Shown: in pieces, positions 27,858-35,213 of the stretch
Layout of the letters: each line of letters begins with the position of its first letter
Position numbering within the stretch: position 1 is the stretch's first letter
Source of the DNA: Lancefieldella parvula
GTDB lineage: Bacteria > Actinomycetota > Coriobacteriia > Coriobacteriales > Atopobiaceae
Length of the DNA: 64,000 nucleotides
Direction: 5' to 3'
NCBI GenBank assembly: GCA_023300185.1
Contig: CP097092.1
Location: 930,001-994,000 of the forward strand
The notes under the pieces: generated by a model
What the model was told of the DNA's origin: nothing
The model's database searches: none
Seen by the model: the letters and a program-made list of their open reading frames with translations, nothing else
Translations under genes and position numbers: made by a program

Positions 27858-27871
27858 TGAGTACGTTAACA
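27858..27871 (-). promoter_or_regulatory. LacI-type operator upstream of mglB
   Basis: Plus strand reads TGAGTACGTTAACA, identical over 14 bases to the site before galM, 51 bases upstream of the mglB start. The remaining gap to the tRNA (27872-28086) is AT-rich and holds a small GAAAAGC/GCTTTTC hairpin at about 28062-28080 and nothing else I can identify. Confidence 0.7.
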
Positions 27872-28086
27872 AATCTCATCACAGCTCTTTGTGAGATGTC
27901 GCTCAACGGTTGTAGAAATACCGTAAGCGTTATGTTTTGTACCTTTTACGGTATCAATTTTGAAGTTTTTGAGGATAAATAAAGAAAAAGCGGTCAAATG
28001 GCCAAGTTATCGAGAAAATCGTCCGCTTCAAATCTGTGAATAAAAATCTGCTGGCAATGCGAGAAAAGCAGGACAGCTTTTCTTAC

Positions 28087-28114
28087 AAAAAAAGACCAGG
28101 CATTGCCTGGTCTT
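28087..28114 (-). terminator. Rho-independent terminator of the tRNA-Asn gene
   Basis: Stem AAGACCAGGC / GCCTGGTCTT with a 3-base loop and seven T residues on the minus strand, 8 bases after the tRNA. Confidence 0.93.
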
Positions 28115-28122
28115 GAAAATTC

Positions 28123-28197
28123 TGGCTCCCCGAGCAGGATTTGAACCTGCGACACGCTGATTAACAGTCAGCTGCGCTACCGCTGCGCCATCGGGGA
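28123..28197 (-). tRNA. tRNA-Asn (anticodon GTT)
   Basis: 75 bases including an encoded CCA end. Acceptor TCCCCGA pairs with TCGGGGA; D-arm GCGC...GCGC; anticodon stem GCTGA/TCAGC with loop CTGTTAA, anticodon GTT; T-arm GCAGG TTCAAAT CCTGC; discriminator base G. A complete cloverleaf with no unusual bases. Confidence 0.98.
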
Positions 28198-28223
28198 ATA
28201 TGTGTGCTTCTCAGCGGTGTTTA

Positions 28224-28252
28224 AGTATAGAGAGACATTCCAAACCATGCAA
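28224..28252 (-). promoter_or_regulatory. Sigma-70-type promoter of tRNA-Asn
   Basis: On the minus strand TTGCAT (plus 28247-28252), a 17-bp spacer and TATACT (plus 28224-28229), 26 bases before the tRNA. Independent of the rpoD transcript upstream. Confidence 0.8.
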
Positions 28253-28318
28253 GCATTTTTTAGAAAAAATTTAGTCAAATTCTTCTTGCACAATCTCTTG
28301 CATACCTAAACCAAGAAG

Positions 28319-29686
28319 CTACTCCTCCATGTAGTCCTTAAGACGGCCGGACCTAGAAGGATGACGAAGCTTTGCCAAGGTCTTGGACTCAATCTGGCGA
28401 ATACGCTCGCGCGTAACTCCAAACTCCTTGCCCACCTCTTCAAGCGTGCGAGGGTGGCCATCCTCAAGACCAAAGCGGAACTTAATAACCTTACGCTCAC
28501 GATCAGCAAGGCCGTCAAGAACCTGCTCAAGCTGCTCACGAAGCATTGAATCAGAAGCTGCATCTGGTGGAGCAACAGCTGAAGAGTCCTCAATAAAGTC
28601 TCCAAGCTGTGAATCTTCTTCTTCACCAATAGGCGTCTCAAGAGAGACAGGCTCCTGGCTAATCTTCTGAATCTCGCGAACGCGATCAGGAGACATGCCC
28701 ATTTCTGCGCCAATCTCTTCTGGGGTAGGATCTCTACCAAGATCTTGCAGAAGCTGACGCTGAACACGGATGAGCTTGTTGATAGTCTCCACCATATGGA
28801 CAGGAATACGAATGGTACGAGCTTGGTCTGCAATAGCACGGGTAATTGCCTGACGAATCCACCATGTAGCATATGTTGAGAACTTAAAGCCCTTGGTGTA
28901 GTCGAACTTCTCGACAGCACGAATAAGGCCCAGGTTACCTTCCTGGATAAGATCGAGGAACAGCATGCCACGGCCAACATAGCGCTTAGCAATTGAGACG
29001 ACAAGACGAAGGTTTGCAGAGATAAGCTGCTGCTTAGCGTCAAGTCCTACGGACTCAATACGCATGAGGCGGCGCTGCTCTGCACGGTTGAGCTCGATGA
29101 GGCCATCCTCAAAGTCCTCCAGCTTCTGGGAAGCTGCAGTACCTGCCTCAATCTTCATAGCAAGGTGAACCTCTTCTGATGCAGTAAGCAGGTCTACCTT
29201 ACCAATCTCTTTAAGATACATGCGAACAGGATCGCCGGTAAGCATAACCGTGGTGGTATCTGAGCGACGAGCACGAGCACGAGAAGAACGTTTTGGCTTA
29301 GAAACTTTTGCCTTAGAAACAGAGCGGAGAGCCTCTTTGACCTCACGTGCCTCATTTACGGCATCAAAATCTTCATCATCTTCATCTTCAAAATCAGATG
29401 AGTCATCCAAGTCATCATCGGATGAAAAATCATCCTCTACGGTGTCATCTTCAATGGCGAAAGAAACGGTTGCTTCAGATGCGGTAGTAATCTCTACACC
29501 TTTAACGCGCAGCGAATCATACAGATCAGAAAGCTCATCATCGTTAACGTCAACGTCACGAATGGCAACCTGAATATCGTCTTCGCTGATACTACCGTTA
29601 GACTTTGAAGAACTTACCAGATCATCAACAATTTTAGTAAGCTCATCTGAGAGTTTGACCTCTTCATTTGCCTTTTTTGCAGCCAC
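28319..29686 (-). CDS. rpoD: Primary RNA polymerase sigma factor (RpoD/SigA)
   Basis: 455 residues. N-terminal region 1.1-like part, a long acidic Asp/Glu/Ser-rich stretch (about residues 70-110) and an Arg/Ser-rich patch precede region 1.2 (DPVRMYLKEIGKVDLLT). Regions 2.1-2.4 include LIQEGNLGLIRAVEKFD and YATWWIRQAITRA (-10 recognition); region 4.2 holds the helix-turn-helix EEVGKEFGVTRERIRQIE. The start is GTG 29686 with GAAAGGA upstream. The acidic linker is longer than in E. coli-like group-1 factors without the large non-conserved region but typical for actinobacteria. Downstream of dnaG, as in the classical macromolecular synthesis operon. Confidence 0.97.
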   Translation of the reverse strand: MAAKKANEEVKLSDELTKIVDDLVSSSKSNGSISEDDIQVAIRDVDVNDDELSDLYDSLRVKGVEITTASEATVSFAIEDDTVEDDFSSDDDLDDSSDFEDEDDEDFDAVNEAREVKEALRSVSKAKVSKPKRSSRARARRSDTTTVMLTGDPVRMYLKEIGKVDLLTASEEVHLAMKIEAGTAASQKLEDFEDGLIELNRAEQRRLMRIESVGLDAKQQLISANLRLVVSIAKRYVGRGMLFLDLIQEGNLGLIRAVEKFDYTKGFKFSTYATWWIRQAITRAIADQARTIRIPVHMVETINKLIRVQRQLLQDLGRDPTPEEIGAEMGMSPDRVREIQKISQEPVSLETPIGEEEDSQLGDFIEDSSAVAPPDAASDSMLREQLEQVLDGLADRERKVIKFRFGLEDGHPRTLEEVGKEFGVTRERIRQIESKTLAKLRHPSRSGRLKDYMEE

Positions 29687-29806
29687 AAATATCCTTTCGA
29701 TAGATTAGCGCAAATCTTTATACCCAAAAGTTTCTCTACCTAATCAAACTATTCATTTTAATTTATAAAAAATTGGATGAGTAGCATCCTCATAAAATGA
29801 GTATTT

Positions 29807-31789
29807 TTATTGCCCTGAAGTAAGCCTCTTACCTAACTCCAACGCTCGTGTCTGAAGTGCTTGTGCGGCGGCAAGCTGCTCTTCTGCCAGAGTTCCGTCA
29901 GAAGACTCCCCTGCATAAGAACTGGAACGCAAATTAGAACGAATTTCTCGCAATTTGCGCTGCACCGAGTAGTAGTCAACAGTGTCAACAATAAATTCAA
30001 GTGAGCGGCGTGTATCGGAGTTGCCCTCAGATATCACGCGACCAGAAGAAAGAATAGCTGCCGCATTTGGCTCAACAGCCGCAGCTGCAGCAACTACCTG
30101 CGCTGGTGTAGCTCCCTCTGGAGTAGCAAGCATTGCCCATGCCATAGTTTGGTGGCGAGCATCAGCCCATACAAAGTCTGCAATACGATCTTGATACTCT
30201 CGCACCAAGGACAGATTTGTTGCCATAGCACTTAAGAGCTCAAGTTCTGAGTTGACTTGTCTGCGGTCTTCCGCGGAAAGCCCCTGCGAACCGTAAGATG
30301 TATAAGCATCAGCAGGAACACCATACGACGATGGATCGTCATATGGCGGAACCTCATCATACGGTGGGACATCATCGTATGAAGGACCGTCAGTATACGT
30401 TGAAGTCTTGGAAGTTGAGTTGTACGAAGAGTTGGCCGCACTCTTCTGAGGCTGTTTGCGCGCTGCCTTTGAAGCACGAGAATCCAACGAATCGTCTTGA
30501 ATAGGAGCGGCTTTAATTGCGCGCTTTGCTTCCTCAACATCAATATGAAGCAGGTCAGACACACGAAGTGCATACTCGCTCAGCAGTACCGATGTCTTGA
30601 GTGGAGCCAATAAGGATGCTAGAGCCTCAAGCGCCTTGACTCGACCACCAGGCACGGATAAGTCAAACTGCGCGGTTGTGGCATCAAAGACAAAGTCCAT
30701 AAGCGGACGAGCTGCATCTAAGATAGGACGTAGCTTTTCTGCACCAGATTCGGCGAGAAACTCCATGGGGTCCTGATTATTTGGCAAAACAACGCAAAGA
30801 AACGCAGCGGTTGTTTTATCGATAAATTTAATAGCACGTGCGGCAGCGTGTTGACCTGCGGCATCGCCATCAAACATGCAAATAATTTTGCGCGCACGCT
30901 GGCGATCAATAAGCTTGACGTGCTCAGACGTAAATGCGGTACCAAGAGCTGCCACAGTATTAGTAAAGCCAGCCTCGTGCATGGCAATAACATCTGTGTA
31001 GCCCTCACAAATTATGGCCTCAGACTGAGCTGCAATAGTCTCTTTTGCCACGTCATAGGCAAAGAGGTGCTTGCCTTTATTAAAGACGGAAGTGTCCCTG
31101 GTATTTAGATACTTGGGAGCATTTTCTACCTTTTTAGTAATTCGGCCACCAAAAGCAATGGTTCTTCCTTGTTCATCATGAATTGGGAACATCACGCGGT
31201 CATAGAACCAATCGCTAATTCGACCATTACGCTCAACGGCAAGGTTGGCAGCAATCATCTCTTGTGTGGTATAGCCACATTTGCGCAAGTGCGCCACAAG
31301 TGCGCCTCTACCAGGTGCGTATCCCAGCTTCCAGCGCTTACAGACAGCTGCTCCAAATCCACGACCAGAAAGATATGCACGCGCCGCCTCAGGACCTTCT
31401 CCCCTTCCACGCATAAGCATGGAGTGGAAGTAATTCTCGGCCTCGGTAAGGCACTCAATTAAGCGATTCTTGCGGGGGCCCTTAGAAACATGAGCCTCTT
31501 CAGAAAGCGTAATGCCTGCTTTATCAGCAAGATATCTAATGGCATCGGGAAAATCCAGGTTTTCTCGCTTCATGACATAGCTGAAGACATCTCCACCTTC
31601 GGAGCAAGCGCCAAAGCAGTGCCAAAGACCCGTGGAGGGGTTTATCTTGAATGAGGGGCTTTTTTCTTGGTGGAAGGGACAACATCCCCAATAGTCCTGA
31701 CCTCGAGGTTTAAGCTCAACTGTCTCTGAAACAAGCGTGACAAAGTCCGTTGCCTGTCTTACACGCTCTTTATCTTCATCAGTTATCAT
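29807..31789 (-). CDS. dnaG: DNA primase
   Basis: 660 residues. CHC2 zinc-binding domain at the N terminus (CPFHQEKSPSF...WHCFGACSEGGD), then the TOPRIM core with EGYTDVIAMHEAG and MFDGDAAGQHAA. It synthesises RNA primers at replication forks. Between the core and the C-terminal helicase-binding domain lies a low-complexity linker at about residues 455-500, with Ser/Thr runs and tandem PPYDE/PPYDD repeats. Start ATG 31789 has GGGAGG upstream and overlaps the ribF stop. Upstream of rpoD with a 120-bp gap. Confidence 0.96.
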   Translation of the reverse strand: MITDEDKERVRQATDFVTLVSETVELKPRGQDYWGCCPFHQEKSPSFKINPSTGLWHCFGACSEGGDVFSYVMKRENLDFPDAIRYLADKAGITLSEEAHVSKGPRKNRLIECLTEAENYFHSMLMRGRGEGPEAARAYLSGRGFGAAVCKRWKLGYAPGRGALVAHLRKCGYTTQEMIAANLAVERNGRISDWFYDRVMFPIHDEQGRTIAFGGRITKKVENAPKYLNTRDTSVFNKGKHLFAYDVAKETIAAQSEAIICEGYTDVIAMHEAGFTNTVAALGTAFTSEHVKLIDRQRARKIICMFDGDAAGQHAAARAIKFIDKTTAAFLCVVLPNNQDPMEFLAESGAEKLRPILDAARPLMDFVFDATTAQFDLSVPGGRVKALEALASLLAPLKTSVLLSEYALRVSDLLHIDVEEAKRAIKAAPIQDDSLDSRASKAARKQPQKSAANSSYNSTSKTSTYTDGPSYDDVPPYDEVPPYDDPSSYGVPADAYTSYGSQGLSAEDRRQVNSELELLSAMATNLSLVREYQDRIADFVWADARHQTMAWAMLATPEGATPAQVVAAAAAVEPNAAAILSSGRVISEGNSDTRRSLEFIVDTVDYYSVQRKLREIRSNLRSSSYAGESSDGTLAEEQLAAAQALQTRALELGKRLTSGQ

Positions 31790-32817
31790 CTTCCACCTCC
31801 CCGCTTTCTAAGTTATATGAAGTCGTACCCAGATTCTGGGCTACCCAATCTATATTTCCACGAACGGCTTGCTTGAGGTCTTCAAGCGAATCAAATTTTT
31901 TAGATTCCCTCAGTCTCTTCACAAATACCGTCTGAACCTCTGAATCATATAAGTTACCGCTAAAACCTAGAAGATTAGCCTCAAGCAAAGGCCCTGTTTG
32001 AGACTCAAATGACGGAGCTTTTCCCACATTAACCGCAGCAGGCCAAGCTGTTGCGCCATGGACCACATAGCACGCATACACGCCGTCTTGAGGAATGCAA
32101 TCATGCAGGTCAAGCGCAACGTTTGCCGTAGGAAAACCAAAGCCAGTGCCCTGACCACGACCATGCTTGACCACACCGCTTAAAAAGTGCCAGCGGCCCA
32201 GCAGGCTTGCTGCCTCCTCAACTTTTCCCTGCTCAAGCAAGCCCCTAATGCGAGTAGCAGAGATTTTCTGTCCACCTGAGCAAAAGAGCTCATGGGCGTG
32301 AACTTCAAAGCCGTGCTTGTGTCCAAGCGAGGTGAGCAACGCGCTTCCTTCAGCTCCTTGAGCGCCCAGGCCAAAGTCAGAACCCACATGAACGGACACG
32401 GCCGAGACGCTTGGAAGCAACTTATCCTCAACGTATTGCGTAGCACTCAATGCCGCAAACTCGCGGGTAAAGTGATGCACCAGAATGCCATCCACTCCCC
32501 ATGCAGCAAGTGCACGAAGTCTGTCTTCTCCCGAGAGCAAACGTCGAGGAGAACCATCAAACAGCACCTCAACAGGATCGGGTAGAAACGTCACAGCAAC
32601 AAGTGGCACATTGCGAGCTCTCAGCGTCTTTCTTTGCGCTGGCGAGAAGCCCCTGGTGGCCCTCATGAAGACCGTCAAAGACACCAAGTACGCACACGCA
32701 AGGCTGCCTGTAGCAGTCAGAACGCAGTGTATAGAAGTCAGCGTCACCAAGCTCAAGCGGAGCCGGCAGATGACTTCCATACAAAACAGATTCTCTTATG
32801 CGTTCTACCTTGTTCAC
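31779..32817 (-). pseudogene. ribF: Riboflavin kinase / FAD synthetase RibF, one surplus base
   Basis: The N-terminal frame from 32817 gives the nucleotidyltransferase start VLGVFDGLHEGHQGLLASAKKDAE (GHxG-type motif), then goes out of frame; the next frame resumes with RNVPLVAVTFLPDP and runs through ISATRIRGLL, GFGFPTANV (riboflavin kinase motif) and the C terminus. One base in GAG AGC TCG (plus 32614-32622) must be skipped. Corrected length is about 345 residues, normal for RibF. The enzyme makes FMN and FAD and is expected to be essential, so a true inactivating mutation is unlikely unless a second copy exists elsewhere. Eight bases after truB. Confidence 0.88.
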
Positions 32818-32825
32818 GTGCGTCC

Positions 32826-33767
32826 TTACTTACACAAAATACCTTGAGAGAAGTTGGTCTGGCAGACTAGACAGGAACCTTGCCTTGTCCAAATTCCCAC
32901 AAGAGCATCATTCCACACAAGGCTGACCAGCGAGTTATGAGCAACCTCAGAAAGATCTTCTGGAATACCAAAACGCTTTCCAACCTCAACACATTTGTAT
33001 TCTGCTCCAGTCAACCTGTGCACAGGATAGCCAAGAACCTCAGTTGGATTGAGGCGTTTGGCTTCAAGCACTTGAGCTGGGCTTTGTTCAAGCTCTTCTA
33101 ATAAAGCACAGCTCCCAAGTGTGATTGGGCCAGAGAATGTCCTTCTTAGGCCACTAATATGAGCCTCTGTTCCAAGAGATTGACCCAGATCTCGAGCAAT
33201 ACTTCTGATATAGGTGCCTTTAGAAACATTAAAAGCAACCGTCCACACCAGTGAGTCATCCTCAGCAGAAGGCACATGCACCGCTAAAAGCGTAGCGTCG
33301 TAAATAGAGACTCTACGTGCTGTGAGTTCTGGCATTTTACCTTCACGAACAAGCTGATAGGCACGTTTGCCATCAACAGAGATTGCGGAAACCGCTGGTG
33401 GCAGCTGATCTATGGTGCCCACCAACTTTGCGCAGGCCGCACGAGCAAACTCTTCCTCACGCAACTCTGCAGGTACAGGGGCTGTGGCCACAACCTCACC
33501 GTCTGCATCATCAGTTGAGGTGCGAGCTCCAAACGAAATGTCGGCTACATACCCCTTGCGGTCAAGCGTCAGAAGGCCCAAAAGCTTTGTAGCAAGTCCA
33601 ATGCCCACTACCAGCACGCCGCTTGCATTAGGATCCAAGGTGCCTGCGTGTCCCACGCGTTTCTCGCCAAATGCGCGACGAACGCGAGAAACCACGTCAT
33701 GGCTGGTTAAGCCAAGCGGCTTGTCAACTGCAATAAGTGCGTTAATTCCACTTGCTCCTCGCTTCAC
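32826..33767 (-). CDS. truB: tRNA pseudouridine(55) synthase TruB
   Basis: 313 residues. Catalytic aspartate in GHAGTLDPNASGVL, preceded by AVDKPLGLTSHDVV; later KGTYIRSIARDLG. A C-terminal PUA-like tail ends the protein. It converts U55 of tRNA to pseudouridine. GTG start at 33767 directly abuts the nrnA stop, with AAGGAG upstream. Part of the nusA-infB-rbfA-nrnA-truB-ribF order common in Gram-positive bacteria. Confidence 0.96.
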   Translation of the reverse strand: MKRGASGINALIAVDKPLGLTSHDVVSRVRRAFGEKRVGHAGTLDPNASGVLVVGIGLATKLLGLLTLDRKGYVADISFGARTSTDDADGEVVATAPVPAELREEEFARAACAKLVGTIDQLPPAVSAISVDGKRAYQLVREGKMPELTARRVSIYDATLLAVHVPSAEDDSLVWTVAFNVSKGTYIRSIARDLGQSLGTEAHISGLRRTFSGPITLGSCALLEELEQSPAQVLEAKRLNPTEVLGYPVHRLTGAEYKCVEVGKRFGIPEDLSEVAHNSLVSLVWNDALVGIWTRQGSCLVCQTNFSQGILCK

Positions 33768-34787
33768 CTATGACTCCTTGTCAAGCGCGAGAAGATCGAT
33801 GAGCAGAGGAACTATCTGGGTAAATACGTCGTCAATGGTACCTTCAGCGGTAAAGCCTGCAGCAGCAGTGTGGCCACCGCCACCCATTTGGCGTGCAACA
33901 CCAGAGATATCAAGCTGAGACTTGGAGCGCAGGTTGCCACGAACTTTTCCGCCGTCAACCTCTTTGAGGAAGAGGGCAATCTCTGTTCCCTCAACACAGC
34001 GCACAACATCTACCAGGCCATCCATCTCTGCTAGAGGAACACCTGATGCAGAAAGATCTGCGGTAGTAACGTAGCTGTAGGCAACACGACCCTCACCAAA
34101 GGTGCGAATACGACCCATAACCTTTGCGGCAAGGTGAAGGTAAGCCAAACGATCACTCTGATAGACATGAAGTGCAATCTGAGATGGAGAAGCGCCTGCT
34201 TCTACCAGCAAACTTGCAACCTCAAAAGCCTCGCCGTCAGCGTTTTGGTACTGGAAACGACCAGTATCAGTTACCAGGGCACACATAAGGCATTGTGCCT
34301 CTGAGGGAACAAGTTCTGCGCCCAAATGACAGGCAAACTCGGTGATAATGACACCGGTTGCTGCTGCATCAGGACGCACAAGTCCTGCGTTCCAATACAC
34401 GTTGTTGTATGGGTGATGGTCAAGCACTGCTACCGTCTTGGAGCGCTCCATCAGCGCTTCTGCATCAGCCAAACGTCCTGCAGTAGATAGATCTACGCAG
34501 ATAAAGAGGTCTGGAGTACCCTCGTACTTATTTGCAGGGACAAAGCTGTCAGTACCATCAAGAAACTTGTAAATACGTGGTACTTCCCCATCAGCATCTG
34601 CCAAAAGATTAGTAACAGTTTTGCTAGGCCATCTTCTCTGAATAATGGAAGAAAGTGCTAATCCAGAGCCAATAGCATCTCCATCAGGAGAAGTATGTGC
34701 GCAAACAACGATTGACGAGGCCTGCTCAATCAGAGCAATAACCTCGTCAAACTCTGGACGACTGACTTTTGTATTCAGTGACGTCAC
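33768..34787 (-). CDS. nrnA: DHH-family oligoribonuclease / pAp phosphatase NrnA
   Basis: 339 residues. DHH motifs: HTSPDGDAIGSGLAL, CVDLSTAGRL, VLDHHPYNN, and C-terminal DHHA1 GGGHTAAAGFT. NrnA-type enzymes degrade nanoRNA and dephosphorylate pAp. The position between rbfA and truB is the typical one. The start is separated from the rbfA stop by 4 bases. Confidence 0.93.
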   Translation of the reverse strand: MTSLNTKVSRPEFDEVIALIEQASSIVVCAHTSPDGDAIGSGLALSSIIQRRWPSKTVTNLLADADGEVPRIYKFLDGTDSFVPANKYEGTPDLFICVDLSTAGRLADAEALMERSKTVAVLDHHPYNNVYWNAGLVRPDAAATGVIITEFACHLGAELVPSEAQCLMCALVTDTGRFQYQNADGEAFEVASLLVEAGASPSQIALHVYQSDRLAYLHLAAKVMGRIRTFGEGRVAYSYVTTADLSASGVPLAEMDGLVDVVRCVEGTEIALFLKEVDGGKVRGNLRSKSQLDISGVARQMGGGGHTAAAGFTAEGTIDDVFTQIVPLLIDLLALDKES

Positions 34788-34791
34788 TTAC

Positions 34792-35202
34792 TTACGCCTC
34801 CTCGTCAGAATTCTCTTCATCAGAAGCTAGAGGGTATCCAAACTCGTCTTTCTCGACACCAAGAGTTGGTGGAACTACCTCAAGCGCCTGAGCAATACGC
34901 TCAGCCTCATCGGTAGTGGTATCAATTTTGAAATCAAGCTCAGGGGTTACGCGCCAGTTCAGCGCATGACCCAAAAGCGAGCGAATCCTACCCTTTGCAC
35001 GCTTGAGAGCTGCGAGGACCTTCTCGTAGCGATCAGGCTCACAGCTTACATAGGCGCGCATAAAGGACTTATCAACCGAGACCTCGCAGCTTGTGACAGT
35101 CACAAGCTGGAGATCAGGGTCGGAAATTTCAAACAAAAGGATCCAGCTGAGCTTTTCTCGAGCAATCTCATTAGTACGACGAGAAAACTGATTCTGTTTC
35201 AT
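34792..35202 (-). CDS. rbfA: 30S ribosome-binding factor RbfA
   Basis: 136 residues. KH-like fold (KLSWILLFEISDPDLQLVTVTSCEVSVD; RVTPELDFKIDTTTDEAERI) with an acidic C-terminal tail rich in Glu/Asp. RbfA assists late 16S rRNA processing and cold adaptation. Eleven bases after the infB stop, with AAGGGA before the start. Confidence 0.93.
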   Translation of the reverse strand: MKQNQFSRRTNEIAREKLSWILLFEISDPDLQLVTVTSCEVSVDKSFMRAYVSCEPDRYEKVLAALKRAKGRIRSLLGHALNWRVTPELDFKIDTTTDEAERIAQALEVVPPTLGVEKDEFGYPLASDEENSDEEA

Positions 35203-35213
35203 GCTGTCCCTTC

